Shown here: one piece after another, positions 17,759 through 26,795 of the stretch | Layout of the letters: every line of letters begins with the position of its first letter | Position numbering within the stretch: position 1 is the first letter of the stretch | DNA from: RBG-16-34-14 sp963727535 | GTDB taxonomy: Bacteria; Bacteroidota; Ignavibacteria; Ignavibacteriales; Ignavibacteriaceae | DNA: 64,000 nt | Direction: 5' to 3' | Assembly (NCBI GenBank): GCA_963727535.1 | Contig: CAVSGR010000006.1 | Span: forward strand, 744,001 to 808,000 | Notes under the pieces: generated by a model | Database searches by the model: none | What the model was told of the DNA's origin: nothing | Seen by the model: only the letters and a program-made list of their open reading frames with translations | Position numbers and translations under genes: made by a program

Positions 17759-20572
17759 ATGCCTGAAAAGAGAAATAATCATTCAGACCTGTCTGCCGAT
17801 AAGGCAGCCAAGGCAGGAAAGAAAATAGTTGTTAAAGGAGCGAGAGAGCATAACTTAAAGAACCTCACTTTTGAAATCCCGAGAAATAAGCTTGTGGTTT
17901 TTACAGGTGTAAGCGGGAGCGGTAAATCTTCTCTTGTTTTTGATACGATTTATGCAGAAGGGCAAAGAAGATATGTTGAAAGTCTTTCTGCTTATGCACG
18001 GCAATTCCTTGAGAGAATGAACAAACCTGATGTGGATTTTATACAGGGGATTAGTCCTGCAGTTGCAATAGAACAAAAAACAGGCGGACGCAACACGCGC
18101 TCTACAGTCGGCACAACTACAGAAATTTACGATTATCTTCGTCTTCTTTATGCAAGAATTGGAAAAACTATTTGCTTCCAGTGCGGCAAAGAAGTAAAGA
18201 AAGACACAACAACAACAGTTACAAAATGGTTAGAAGATCAACCTGACGGAACAAAGTTTTATATCGGCTTTCCTCTTCACGAACACGAAGGATCGACAGT
18301 TCAGCAGGAAGTTACACTTTTAAGAAAGAGAGGTTTCTTCAGGCTTTACTTTAATAAAGAACTCGTTGATCTTACAGAAGACAAAGCGAATCTTCCTAAA
18401 AAGAAAAAAGATATAACGGTTATTGTAGAGAGATTTAAAGTAACCAAAGGAGAAGTGCGAGAGAAGCTTGCAGATTCTATCGAGGTTACTTTTAAAGAAG
18501 GTGAAAACAGGCTTGCTATTATAAATGCGGAAACAGGCAAGAAGCGGGAATTCAATAAATTTTATGAGTGCTGTGGAATAAGATACGAGGAACCGGAGCC
18601 GCGTTTCTTTTCTTTCAATAATCCCTTCGGTGCCTGTCCTGTTTGCCAGGGGTTCAGCAAGACGATTGGCATAGATATGAATCTTGTTGTGCCTAATCCG
18701 AATCTCAGTATAATGGACGGCGCAATTGCTCCTTTCAGAACTCCAAAATATAGTCATTATTCACGCGATCTTATTCAGAATGCAAAACAGTTTAATGTTC
18801 CGATTAATATTCCATATAAAGAACTTACTCCACAACAGGTTTCTCTTGTACGTAAAGGTTTCGGAACATATAAAGGAATTGATAAATTTTTTAAAAAGCT
18901 GGAAGAAAAAACTTATAAGATGCATATTCGTGTTCTTCTCAGCAGGTACAGAGGTTATACAACCTGCTCGGCTTGTAAAGGTTCGCGTTTAAGAAGAGAA
19001 GCGCTCCAGGTTAAGATTGTAGACAAATCAATTTATGATGTTGTTCAACTTCCGATTGAACACTCGTTAAAGTTCTTTGAAGAGCTTACTTTGTCCGAAT
19101 ATGATATGATGGTCGGCGAAAGAATCCTTAAAGAGATAATAAAAAGATTAACATTTCTGAATAATGTTGGAATTGGTTATTTAACTCTTGAAAGATTAAG
19201 CAGCACTCTTTCCGGTGGGGAAACACAAAGAATTAATCTTGCAACTTCACTTGGTTCATCTTTAGTGGGTACTTTGTATGTTCTCGATGAACCTAGTATC
19301 GGGCTTCATCCCCGTGATAATTTAAAGCTTATAAACATTCTTAAAAATCTCCGGAATATTGGCAACACTGTTCTGGTAGTAGAACATGATCCTGAAATGA
19401 TGAAACATGCTGATGTACTTATAGATATGGGACCAAAAGCCGGACGTGAAGGCGGAGAAATTATTGCAATGGGAACTTATGAGGAAGTAATAAAGAACGT
19501 GAACTCATTAACCGGGAAATATCTTTCAGGTAAATTAAAAATTCCTGTTCCAAAGAAGAGAAGAAATAAAGAAAGTAAAGAAATAGAAATAACAGGTGCT
19601 TCAGAAAATAATTTGAAAAGCTTAGATGTGAATATTCCTCTCAACAAGTTTGTTGTTATAACCGGTGTTAGCGGTTCCGGTAAAAGCTCACTCGTGCACG
19701 ATGTTTTGTACGGCGGGCTTGCAAAATATTTTGGAATGGCTCCTTCCAAAGTCGGGAAGTTCGAAGACATAAAAGGAAGCAGGTATATTGATGATGTTGT
19801 TATTGTTGATCAATCGCCGATTGGTAAAACACCGCGCTCAAATCCGATAAGTTATATTAAAGCTTTTGAAATAATTCGGGATATTTTTGCTTCTACGAGA
19901 CAGGCAAAAAGCAGGGGTTATAAACCGGGATATTTCTCTTTCAATGTTCCCGGCGGAAGATGCGAAACCTGCCAGGGAGACGGGTTCATAAAAGTTGAAA
20001 TGCAATTCCTTGCTGATCTTTATTTAGAGTGTGAAGATTGTGAGGGAACGCGTTATAAAAAAGAAACAAGAGAAATTACATACCGCGGCAGAAATTTAGT
20101 TGAAGTTTTAAATATGACTGTCGATGAGGCTGTGGAATTCTTTACGGGTAACGATAAACTCGTAAGACTTTTACAAATTTTTAAAGACGTAGGTTTGGGA
20201 TATATCAAGCTCGGACAACCTTCCAATACTTTATCCGGCGGTGAAGCGCAAAGAGTAAAACTCGCTTCGCATCTTACTGCTCAAAGGGAAAAGAAGCACG
20301 TCCTTTTTATATTTGATGAACCGACTACAGGACTTCATTTCGATGACATATCAAAATTATTGAAGTGCTTTAATCTTCTTATCGAGAGAAATAATTCTGT
20401 CGTGATAATTGAGCATAACCTTGAAGTAATAAAGTGTGCAGATCATATAATTGATCTTGGACCTGAAGCAGGAGAAAAAGGCGGCGAAATTGTTGCAACC
20501 GGAACTCCCGAACAAATTGCTGCGAATGAAAATTCCTGGACGGGACAGTTTTTGAAAGAGTATTTGGATTAA
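17759..20572 (+). CDS. uvrA: UvrABC excinuclease subunit A
   Basis: UvrA, 937 aa, the DNA-damage recognition ATPase of nucleotide excision repair. It has the two-ABC layout: first Walker A 'GVSGSGKSSLVFDTIYAEGQ' (~49-68), first signature 'LSGGETQRINLA', second Walker A 'GVSGSGKSSLVHDVLYGG', second signature 'LSGGEAQRVKLA', and the zinc modules 'CFQCG', 'CPVCQG', 'CSACKG' and 'CETCQGDGF...CEDCEG'. The N-terminus is ~14 residues longer than usual: 'HSDLSADKAAKAGKK' precedes the conserved 'IVVKGAREHNLKNL'. These extra codons are encoded by a GC-rich palindromic repeat (17788-17817). No uvrB or uvrC is nearby. Confidence 0.97.
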   Translation: MPEKRNNHSDLSADKAAKAGKKIVVKGAREHNLKNLTFEIPRNKLVVFTGVSGSGKSSLVFDTIYAEGQRRYVESLSAYARQFLERMNKPDVDFIQGISPAVAIEQKTGGRNTRSTVGTTTEIYDYLRLLYARIGKTICFQCGKEVKKDTTTTVTKWLEDQPDGTKFYIGFPLHEHEGSTVQQEVTLLRKRGFFRLYFNKELVDLTEDKANLPKKKKDITVIVERFKVTKGEVREKLADSIEVTFKEGENRLAIINAETGKKREFNKFYECCGIRYEEPEPRFFSFNNPFGACPVCQGFSKTIGIDMNLVVPNPNLSIMDGAIAPFRTPKYSHYSRDLIQNAKQFNVPINIPYKELTPQQVSLVRKGFGTYKGIDKFFKKLEEKTYKMHIRVLLSRYRGYTTCSACKGSRLRREALQVKIVDKSIYDVVQLPIEHSLKFFEELTLSEYDMMVGERILKEIIKRLTFLNNVGIGYLTLERLSSTLSGGETQRINLATSLGSSLVGTLYVLDEPSIGLHPRDNLKLINILKNLRNIGNTVLVVEHDPEMMKHADVLIDMGPKAGREGGEIIAMGTYEEVIKNVNSLTGKYLSGKLKIPVPKKRRNKESKEIEITGASENNLKSLDVNIPLNKFVVITGVSGSGKSSLVHDVLYGGLAKYFGMAPSKVGKFEDIKGSRYIDDVVIVDQSPIGKTPRSNPISYIKAFEIIRDIFASTRQAKSRGYKPGYFSFNVPGGRCETCQGDGFIKVEMQFLADLYLECEDCEGTRYKKETREITYRGRNLVEVLNMTVDEAVEFFTGNDKLVRLLQIFKDVGLGYIKLGQPSNTLSGGEAQRVKLASHLTAQREKKHVLFIFDEPTTGLHFDDISKLLKCFNLLIERNNSVVIIEHNLEVIKCADHIIDLGPEAGEKGGEIVATGTPEQIAANENSWTGQFLKEYLD
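17788..17817. repeat. GC-rich palindromic repeat inside the uvrA 5' end
   Basis: The segment holds the hairpin ctgcc-gataa-ggcag followed by 'ccaaggcagg', in an otherwise AT-rich region. It is read in frame as part of the unusual UvrA N-terminus. Another GC-rich palindrome lies at 2689-2719. Whether it was inserted into the gene or the start was shifted upstream of it cannot be told without relatives. Confidence 0.5.
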
Positions 20573-20580
20573 AGTTTGCG

Positions 20581-20647
20581 TCAGTCTGAGCGGAGTCGAA
20601 GACTGACATATCAAGGCAAAATCACACTTCGACTTCGCTCAGTGTGA
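20581..20647. repeat. Twin-hairpin dispersed repeat after uvrA (TTCGACT...CTCAGTGTGA family)
   Basis: Two inverted repeats lie side by side: 20581-20606 (tcagtct...agactga) and 20622-20647 (tcacact...agtgtga). Their loops contain the related string 'gagcggagtcgaa' and its reverse-complement-like 'ttcgacttcgctc'. The same architecture recurs at 60477-60545. It is the common CFB-group dispersed repeat, placed just after a stop codon where it can act as a transcription stop. Confidence 0.65.
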
Positions 20648-20693
20648 CATCGAAATGTTTCCCACTTAATATCTTTGAGAATTAAGCAACTAT

Positions 20694-21581
20694 ATGAAAG
20701 AACGTTCACATAAATATTTTCCAAAGCATGGCTGGGCGGGATTATTTCTTATCATTCTCTTCTGGATATTAAACTGGTCTTTGAGCGGATTAAGAACTCA
20801 ATGGGGATTTTTTCCATTATGGCTTGGCTATGCAATTTTTGTAGATGCGGTGGTCTTTTCAAGAGAAGGAACTTCTTTAATAAAAAGAAACTGGAAATTA
20901 TTTGCAGCGTTATTTCTTATTTCAGTTCCAACATGGTGGCTGTTTGAGTTATACAATCTCAGAACTCAAAACTGGTTTTACGACGGCAAACAATACTTTA
21001 ATAACCTCGAATATTTTTTACTTTCTTCGTTAAGCTTTTCTACTGTAATGCCCGCAGTTTTTGAAACCTCAGAACTTGCAGGAACTTTTAAATGGATAAA
21101 TAATTTAAGCATTAAAAAGAAGATTGAGCCTTCGCGTAAAACAGTCGGGTCTCTTGCAATTTCAGGAGTTTTTATTCTTGGTATGATTATTCTCTTCCCG
21201 GAAATTTTTTATCCTTTTGTCTGGATTTCTGCTTTCCTTATAATCGAACCGATAAATATTTTAATGAAGAATAAATCTATTTTTGATTATACTTCTTCTG
21301 GAGAATGGAGACCAATTTTTGCGCTGGCTGTTGGTTGTCTTATCTGCGGTTTTTTCTGGGAAATGTGGAATTACAATTCATATCCCAAATGGAAATACGA
21401 TCTTCCGATGGTTAATACACTTCACCTATTTGAAATGCCTCTGCCTGGATATATTGGTTATTTGGTTTTTCCTTTTGAGCTATTCGCTATTTATAATCTT
21501 ATAACGGGTATATTTTCAATTAGAAAAGGCAAGGGATTTATTCAACTCTTACCCACACAAAATTCATTCGATGAAAAATAA
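20694..21581 (+). CDS. Multi-pass membrane protein of unknown function
   Basis: A 295-aa protein I do not recognise by name. It is very rich in Trp and Phe, with about eight hydrophobic helices (for example ~14-28, 34-50, 67-84, 105-121, 150-166, 170-186, 206-222 and 248-268). Conserved-looking loops include 'PTWWLFELYNLRTQNW' after helix 3, and 'GFFWEMWNYNSYPKW' and 'LFEMPLPGYIGYLVFPFELF' near the C-terminus; acidic, Trp and Asn residues next to membrane edges suggest a substrate site. Its neighbours (uvrA upstream, an SMR exporter 55 bp downstream) do not reveal its role. It has no signal peptide beyond its first helix. Confidence 0.7.
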   Translation: MKERSHKYFPKHGWAGLFLIILFWILNWSLSGLRTQWGFFPLWLGYAIFVDAVVFSREGTSLIKRNWKLFAALFLISVPTWWLFELYNLRTQNWFYDGKQYFNNLEYFLLSSLSFSTVMPAVFETSELAGTFKWINNLSIKKKIEPSRKTVGSLAISGVFILGMIILFPEIFYPFVWISAFLIIEPINILMKNKSIFDYTSSGEWRPIFALAVGCLICGFFWEMWNYNSYPKWKYDLPMVNTLHLFEMPLPGYIGYLVFPFELFAIYNLITGIFSIRKGKGFIQLLPTQNSFDEK

Positions 21582-21636
21582 AATATTTTTGTAAATTCTG
21601 CTTAACTTATCTTGTTAACATATAAGATTAATTGCT

Positions 21637-21966
21637 ATGGCTTGGTTAATTCTTTTTATTGCAGGAATTTTTGAAGTTGCCTGGGCAATAGGCTTAAAAT
21701 ATTCCGAAGGTTTTACAAAACTCTGGCCCTCAGTTTTTACTGTTGTCAGCGTTCTGATCAGTATGGGATTACTCGCGTTTTCACTTAAGTATCTTCCGGT
21801 GGGAACGGCTTATGCTGTTTGGACAGGAATCGGTGCAGTTGGAACAGCTATTCTAGGAATTATTTTATTTGGTGAATCTAAAGAGTTGATTAGAATATTT
21901 TTTATTTTGTTGATCGTCGCGGGCATAATCGGATTAAAAATATTTTCAGGAAACAGTAATGCCTAA
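21637..21966 (+). CDS. sugE: SMR family small exporter, SugE/Gdx-like
   Basis: A 109-aa four-helix membrane protein of the small multidrug resistance family. The N-terminal 'GIFEVAWAIGLKYSEGFTKLWPS' carries the essential membrane Glu (E13) followed by Val-Ala-Trp-Ala, the pattern of the SugE/Gdx branch (guanidinium exporters) rather than the EmrE drug pumps. 'YLPVGTAYAVWTGIGAVGTAILGIILFGE' (helices 3-4) also fits. It would work as a dual-topology dimer exchanging protons for guanidinium or small quaternary amines. I looked for a guanidine riboswitch in the 55-bp leader and saw none. The stop overlaps the next gene by 8 bp. Confidence 0.88.
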   Translation: MAWLILFIAGIFEVAWAIGLKYSEGFTKLWPSVFTVVSVLISMGLLAFSLKYLPVGTAYAVWTGIGAVGTAILGIILFGESKELIRIFFILLIVAGIIGLKIFSGNSNA

Positions 21967-22426
21967 ACGAAGCGCTGGTTTGGTTGTATTTATTATAAAA
22001 GATAATCAGTTAAAAATTCTTTTGGTTCATCCGGGTGGTCCGTACTTTACAAAAAAAGATAATGGTCACTGGGGAATTCCCAAAGGAATGGTAGAAAGTA
22101 ATGAGAATATTCTCGATGCTGCAATCAGGGAATTTGAAGAAGAAACAGGAATTAAACCGGTAGGAGAATATATACCGCTCGGAGAGATTAAACAGAACAG
22201 TGGAAAGATTGTTCACGCCTGGGCGCTTGAAGTTAAAGATGATTCACTTCTGAATTTTAAGAGCAATACTTTTGCATTGGAATGGCCCCCGGGTTCCGGT
22301 AAGAAACAAAATTTTCCTGAAGTTGATAAATGTGGATTCTTCACTCTTGAAGAATTGGAAAAGAAAATAACTCCATCCCAGATTCCTTTGATAAATAATC
22401 TTAAGACTCATTTAAAAGTTAATTAG
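21959..22426 (+). CDS. Nudix hydrolase (COG4119-like)
   Basis: A 155-aa Nudix hydrolase. The Nudix box is 'GMVESNENILDAAIREFEEETGI' at ~42-64 (G-x5-E-x7-REFEEETG), with the metal-binding REFEEE helix intact. The start 'KRSAGLVVFIIKDNQLKILLVHPGGPYFTKKD' and the 'WPPGSGKKQNFPEVDKCGFFTLEE' tail are marks of the COG4119 group of predicted NTP pyrophosphohydrolases, whose substrate is unproven. Its ATG overlaps the end of the SMR gene by 8 bp, which implies translational coupling. Confidence 0.85.
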   Translation: MPKRSAGLVVFIIKDNQLKILLVHPGGPYFTKKDNGHWGIPKGMVESNENILDAAIREFEEETGIKPVGEYIPLGEIKQNSGKIVHAWALEVKDDSLLNFKSNTFALEWPPGSGKKQNFPEVDKCGFFTLEELEKKITPSQIPLINNLKTHLKVN

Positions 22427-22498
22427 TAAAAATGAAAGAATGGATGAAGTCGGATAATAAATGTGAATAAAGAAGAAATTTAAAATATAGGAGTAAAA

Positions 22499-23014
22499 AT
22501 GAAAAGACCATCAGAAGGAGACTACGCTTCTTTTTATGCAAACTATATTAAAAATGTACCTGATGATGCAATTAAAGCATTCGAAGATCAGCTTTATACT
22601 ACAAATGCTTTTTTTAAAGGAATTCCCGAAGACAAGATAGATTACAGGTATGCTGAAGGGAAATGGAGTATAAAAGAAATTGTCGGGCATTTAATTGATA
22701 ATGAAAGAGTGATGTCTTACCGTGCTTTGGCAATTTCAAGAAATGAAAAACAATCCCTTCCCGGTTTTGAGCAGGATGATTATGTGAGGGAATCAAATTA
22801 TTCTAAAAGAGATTATTCTGAATTAGTTGAAGAGTTGAAAAAAGTAAGAGAATCAAATATTCTGATGTTCAAAAACTTTTCAGAAGAAATTCTTGATAGA
22901 AAGGGAGTTGCCAATAATTCTGAAGTAACCGTGAAAGCAATTTTGTTCATAATAACAGGACACGAACTACATCACATTAGTGTTATTAAAGAGAAGTATT
23001 TGAAAGAAGTGTAA
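22499..23014 (+). CDS. DinB family (DinB_2) metal-dependent protein
   Basis: A 171-aa four-helix-bundle protein of the DinB/YfiT group. The metal triad is visible as H64 ('IVGHLIDNER'), H155 and H159 ('ITGHELHHISVI'). 'YRYAEGKWSIKEIVGHLID' is the typical second-helix motif. Many members are thiol-dependent transferases (bacillithiol or related S-transferases) or are of unknown activity. It stands 72 bp after the Nudix gene and meets the convergent waaA gene directly (stop codons adjacent). Confidence 0.85.
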   Translation: MKRPSEGDYASFYANYIKNVPDDAIKAFEDQLYTTNAFFKGIPEDKIDYRYAEGKWSIKEIVGHLIDNERVMSYRALAISRNEKQSLPGFEQDDYVRESNYSKRDYSELVEELKKVRESNILMFKNFSEEILDRKGVANNSEVTVKAILFIITGHELHHISVIKEKYLKEV

Positions 23015-24291
23015 TTAAAGGAATATTTTAATCTCTTTAATTATTTTTTCGGTAGCTCCGAGATTTTCTTCAATGTATTTCAAGGAAATTTCTTTTTTCG
23101 ATTTCCTCAGCTCATCATTACTAAATAATGTTCTTAATTCTTTGTAAGCTTCTTTTTTATTCATGATAAGAATTCCACTTCCTCTTCTCTGCAATTCTTT
23201 TGGTTCCTGTGAATTCTCAATCTTCGGTCCGAATAAAACCGGAACTCCATAAACAGCAGCTTCAAGAACATTATGCACGTTGGATTTAAAACCTCCGCCG
23301 ACAAAAGCAACATCGGCATAAGAATAAAGTGTCAATAAAATTCCAATTGAATCAATAATAATTACTTTTTCATTCTTATAATTATTTAAGTGTGAAAACC
23401 TGATTGTCTGAACATATTTACCAACTTCGTTTTCAATGTTTTCGATGTTCAGGATTGTCGGTTCATGAGGGGCGATAATCATTATGATATTCCCCAAATA
23501 TTTTTGAAGCTTTAAGAAAGCAGGGCAAATTATTTCTTCATCAGCATTCCACGTGCTTCCGGCAACAAATATTTTTTTATCCTTCAAAATTTCATCTTTG
23601 ATAAGCCGGTTTTCTTTTGCTTTTAAGCTTTTTTGGTAAACCCTGTCGAACCTTGTGTCACCCACAATTTTAAGCTGTTCATCTGTGCACCCGAATTCCT
23701 TGAAACCTTCAGCATCTGCATGAGAAACTGCAAGAATCTTTGTAATCTTTTTAAAAGAGCTTCATGGAAACTTTTTATGAAAGGCATCTTCCTTGAAGAT
23801 TTTTTTTTCATTGTAGCATCAACCAGGAGCATTGGTATCCTTGTTCTTTTCATTTCATAAATATGATTAGGCCAGATATCGTATCTCATAATTACAGCCA
23901 AATCCGGTTTTACTATACTTATAAATCTTCTGGCGTTTATTGGTGTATCAAAAGGAATATATGAAATAAGATCAGCATAAGGATACTTTTTTGAATTTTC
24001 ATACCCTGAAGGAGAGAAGAAAGTTACGAGAATATTTATGTTGAATTCTTTCTTAAGCTCTTCGATAATAGGTTTTGCCTGTTCAAACTCTCCAAGTGAA
24101 GATGAATGAAACCAGATGAGCTTTTTTGTTTTGTTAAGCGAGGCAGCATCGATAATAAGATTTTCAAATATTCTTTTTCTTCCTTTTAGTCCGATTCTTA
24201 TTTTAGAATTGAAAAAGCTTCCGATCAACAGAGCGAGGTAAAGCGGCGGCAGTATAAAAACGTTATAAAAGAAGAACCAGATTTTTATCAT
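23015..24291 (-). pseudogene. waaA: 3-deoxy-D-manno-octulosonic acid (Kdo) transferase, interrupted by a 1-base frameshift
   Basis: WaaA/KdtA adds Kdo to lipid A precursors at the inner membrane. The N-terminal half (start 24291) shows a membrane anchor, 'GRKRIFENL', 'IWFHSSSLGEFEQAKPIIEEL' (with the catalytic-base Glu) and 'DLAVIMRYDIWPN'. The C-terminal half has 'GDTRFDRVYQ', 'FVAGSTWNADEE', 'FVGGGF' and 'HNVLEAAVYGVPVLFGP'. The two halves are in different frames. At 23748-23752 a run of five T (A on the coding strand) appears one base short; adding one restores 'LLKKITKILAVSHADAEGFKEFG' and a 425-aa protein, the normal length. It starts on the last base of the upstream glycosyltransferase stop codon (TAATG). 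Confidence 0.88.
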
Positions 24292-25310
24292 TAAGAATTT
24301 ATCAATTCCATAAGTTTGTTATATGTATCAAGCGGACTTAGCTCAAGCATGCATTTAAAATGTTTTTTGGGACAATTCTCTCTGCCGATGTGTGTACATG
24401 GTCTGCAAGATAATGTTTTGTTTTCTAAAATTTCAGCCAAAGGCTGATAAGCTCCTGGCTTAAAATTGCTGTTGTTGTAAGGTGTAAAACCAAATTCTCT
24501 CACTGTTGATCCGAAAAGTGCCAGGACAGGAACTTTCATCGCGCAGGCTGCGTGCATTAAACCGGAATCGTTACAAACAATAGCTTTGCATTCTTTCATG
24601 TTTGCTGCTGTCAATAATAAATTATTATTGTTGCTTAGATCTATAGAATCGAAAATGCTTTTTGAAATTTCTTCACAAATTTCCATGTCTTCTTTTCCAC
24701 CAAATAAGACAATTATTTTTCCTTCGTCGCTTAATTTTTTACCAAGACCTATATAGTAATCTTCCGGCCAACTTTTGGTAAAATGGCGGGAGCCGGGAGC
24801 AAGCCCGATATAATCTTTTTCTTTCCCATTTATCGAAGCCGTTTCATTCCCGGTAAACAAATCTAATCCTTCATCATCAAGAATAAACTCATCAACAGAT
24901 TCAGCATATCTTACAGGAATTTGTTTTGCATCTTTTAACCTGTTTATTTTGAATTTTACAAGCAGAAGTTTGTCATAAGTTCTTTTGTCAAAAATTCTAA
25001 CGTTATCTGATTTCATTTTATTTCTTATTGTCGCACTTCTCAAATTGTTTTGTAAATCGATGACTAAATCATAATTGCCCGAAGTAAGTTCATCGGAAAT
25101 ATCATTCTTACTTCTTCTAAATAAGAAAAGTTTATTCATATAAGGATTATTAATTAATACATCCTGGTATTCTTCTCTTAAGAGATAGTCAATTGCGATA
25201 TGAGGAAATTTTTTCTTTATTGATCTAATTAGCGGAGTTGACAGGAGAATATCCCCGAGGGAACTCAACCTGATGATCAGTATTTTGTTTATGTTATTAA
25301 AATCTATCAA
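24291..25310 (-). CDS. Glycosyltransferase family 9 (ADP-heptose:LPS heptosyltransferase-like)
   Basis: A 339-aa GT9 enzyme. The N-terminus 'KILIIRLSSLGDILLSTPLIRSIKKKFP' is the conserved acceptor-binding start with the catalytic Asp in 'LGDIL' (D19). In the C-terminal domain are 'IGLAPGSRHFTKSWPEDYY' and 'IVCNDSGLMHAACAMKVPVLALFG', the ADP-heptose binding signature. A Cys-rich tail 'CRPCTHIGRENCPKKHFKCM' is common in heptosyltransferases of this group. It acts on the inner face of the inner membrane in LPS core building, in keeping with waaA, whose ATG overlaps its stop codon. Whether it is WaaC-, WaaF- or WaaQ-like cannot be told. Confidence 0.87.
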   Translation of the reverse strand: MIDFNNINKILIIRLSSLGDILLSTPLIRSIKKKFPHIAIDYLLREEYQDVLINNPYMNKLFLFRRSKNDISDELTSGNYDLVIDLQNNLRSATIRNKMKSDNVRIFDKRTYDKLLLVKFKINRLKDAKQIPVRYAESVDEFILDDEGLDLFTGNETASINGKEKDYIGLAPGSRHFTKSWPEDYYIGLGKKLSDEGKIIVLFGGKEDMEICEEISKSIFDSIDLSNNNNLLLTAANMKECKAIVCNDSGLMHAACAMKVPVLALFGSTVREFGFTPYNNSNFKPGAYQPLAEILENKTLSCRPCTHIGRENCPKKHFKCMLELSPLDTYNKLMELINS

Positions 25311-25458
25311 GCTTAAACAATTAAATTACATCACAAATCTAAAAAAATTGATACTCCATTACCAAGGGGAAGCCTTGCAAAAGACAAGTTTTTATTTATA
25401 TATAATTGAAAACAAAGTTCAGGATTCTTATCTTTCATATTAAAATAAGGATATTTTG

Positions 25459-25722
25459 ATGAGTACATTGCCTCCACCTTCAGTAAAAAAATCTTCCGAT
25501 GATTCCCTCGAATCAAAAGTTTACACAATTGTTGAAAGTCTTAAAGATTATATTCCCGTAATGAATGATAGGAACAGACTTGGATTTGGTCTGTACAAGT
25601 ATATGAAAGGCGAAGGCGATAAACCTGAAATATTGGTTAAAACATCCAAGCTAAATGTACAGAATATATCTTTGGACGAACTGGCTGAAAAGATAAACGT
25701 CGCCCTTTCAAAATTGAAGTAA
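25459..25722 (+). CDS. Small conserved-looking hypothetical protein
   Basis: A 87-aa acidic/basic helical protein with no motif I recognise. It is on the opposite strand to all its neighbours and fills the gap between the heptosyltransferase start and the end of the fructose-bisphosphatase gene. I chose the ATG at 25459 ('aaataaggatattttg' before it holds a possible weak ribosome site). The composition is protein-like: 'SLESKVYTIVESLKDYIPVM', 'LGFGLYKYMKGEGDKPEILVK' and a C-terminal amphipathic helix 'LDELAEKINVALSKLK'. Confidence 0.6.
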   Translation: MSTLPPPSVKKSSDDSLESKVYTIVESLKDYIPVMNDRNRLGFGLYKYMKGEGDKPEILVKTSKLNVQNISLDELAEKINVALSKLK

Positions 25723-25726
25723 GTAA

Positions 25727-26764
25727 TTATTTTTTCTTTTTGTCTGATAAAGTTTGTTTTTCTTTTGCCATAAACTCTTCAACCTTTTTAACATCGTATT
25801 TACTGCCAACAAAAATCGGGGTTCTTTGATGAAGCGTCTCCGGCTTTACCTCAAGAATCCTTTTTTTACCGTTGGATGCTCTTCCACCAGCTGCCTCTAC
25901 TATAAAAGCCATTGGATTGCATTCATACATTAATCTTAATTTACCATTTGGATTTCTTGAATCTCCCGGATACATATATATACCACCATACAATAAGTTT
26001 CTGTGTATATCTGCAACCATGGACCCAATGTAGCGTGAAGTATATGGACGCTCAGTATCAGCATCTTCTTCCTGCAGCCACTTGATATATTTTTTAAGTC
26101 CCGGGTGCCAGTACAAATAGTTGCCTTCGTTGATACTATAGATTTTTCCTTTTTGTGGAGTTCTGATATTTTCATTTGATAAAAGAAACTCTCCGAATGA
26201 AGGATCTAAAGTAAAACCGTGAACGCCATGACCTGCAGTATAGACCATGATTGTACTCGATCCATAAACAATATATCCTGCGGCAACCTGCTTAACACCT
26301 TCCTGCAAACAATCTTCTATGGTTCCCGGTTTGCCATCGGGAGTGATTCTTTTGAAGATAGAAAAAATAGTTCCGATGCTGACATTAGCATCTATATTAG
26401 AAGACCCATCGAGCGGATCGAACAAAAGAACATATTTACCAACTTTGAATTTAGGAGGAATATGAATTATATCTTCTTCCTCTTCAGAAGCCATAATGCA
26501 GAGATGACCGCCGTGGTCCATAGCATTAAACATCATATTATGTGCAAACATATCAAGCATTCTTACATCTTCCCCGTGAATATTACTGTCGCCTGTAAAT
26601 CCAAGTATGTCGGCAAGTCCTGCTTTGTTTACTTCAAGAGAAATAACTTTTGCGGCTAATGAAAGATCGTGGAGAAGTTTTGAAAGTTCACCGGTCGCTT
26701 CGGGGTGGAGTTTTTCCTGTTCAATTATAAAACGGGAAAGAGTCATAAATCTTATTCGGGGCAT
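25727..26764 (-). CDS. fbp: Fructose-1,6-bisphosphatase class I
   Basis: A 345-aa class I FBPase, the gluconeogenic phosphatase that turns fructose-1,6-bisphosphate into fructose-6-phosphate. The metal-binding core 'FDPLDGSSNIDANVSIGTIFSI' (~115-136), the preceding 'MASEEEEDII', the substrate loop 'RYIGSMVADIHRNLLYGGIYMYPGD' and 'YECNPMAFIVEAAGG' are all present. Start chosen at 'MPRIRFMTLSRF'. The basic tail 'KEKQTLSDKKKK' is an extension. Its stop lies 4 bp from the convergent small gene. Confidence 0.95.
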   Translation of the reverse strand: MPRIRFMTLSRFIIEQEKLHPEATGELSKLLHDLSLAAKVISLEVNKAGLADILGFTGDSNIHGEDVRMLDMFAHNMMFNAMDHGGHLCIMASEEEEDIIHIPPKFKVGKYVLLFDPLDGSSNIDANVSIGTIFSIFKRITPDGKPGTIEDCLQEGVKQVAAGYIVYGSSTIMVYTAGHGVHGFTLDPSFGEFLLSNENIRTPQKGKIYSINEGNYLYWHPGLKKYIKWLQEEDADTERPYTSRYIGSMVADIHRNLLYGGIYMYPGDSRNPNGKLRLMYECNPMAFIVEAAGGRASNGKKRILEVKPETLHQRTPIFVGSKYDVKKVEEFMAKEKQTLSDKKKK

Positions 26765-26795
26765 CTATGTTCTCCTTAAAATATTTTAGAAAGGA

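Noticed and set aside
21582..21636. Guanidine riboswitch before the SMR exporter gene
   Set aside because: The leader is only 55 bp with no conserved ACGR-type stem-loops visible.
23740..23760. Programmed frameshifting in waaA
   Set aside because: The A run is only five bases, has no stimulatory structure that I can see, and similar 1-base defects occur in several unrelated genes nearby, which favours sequence error.
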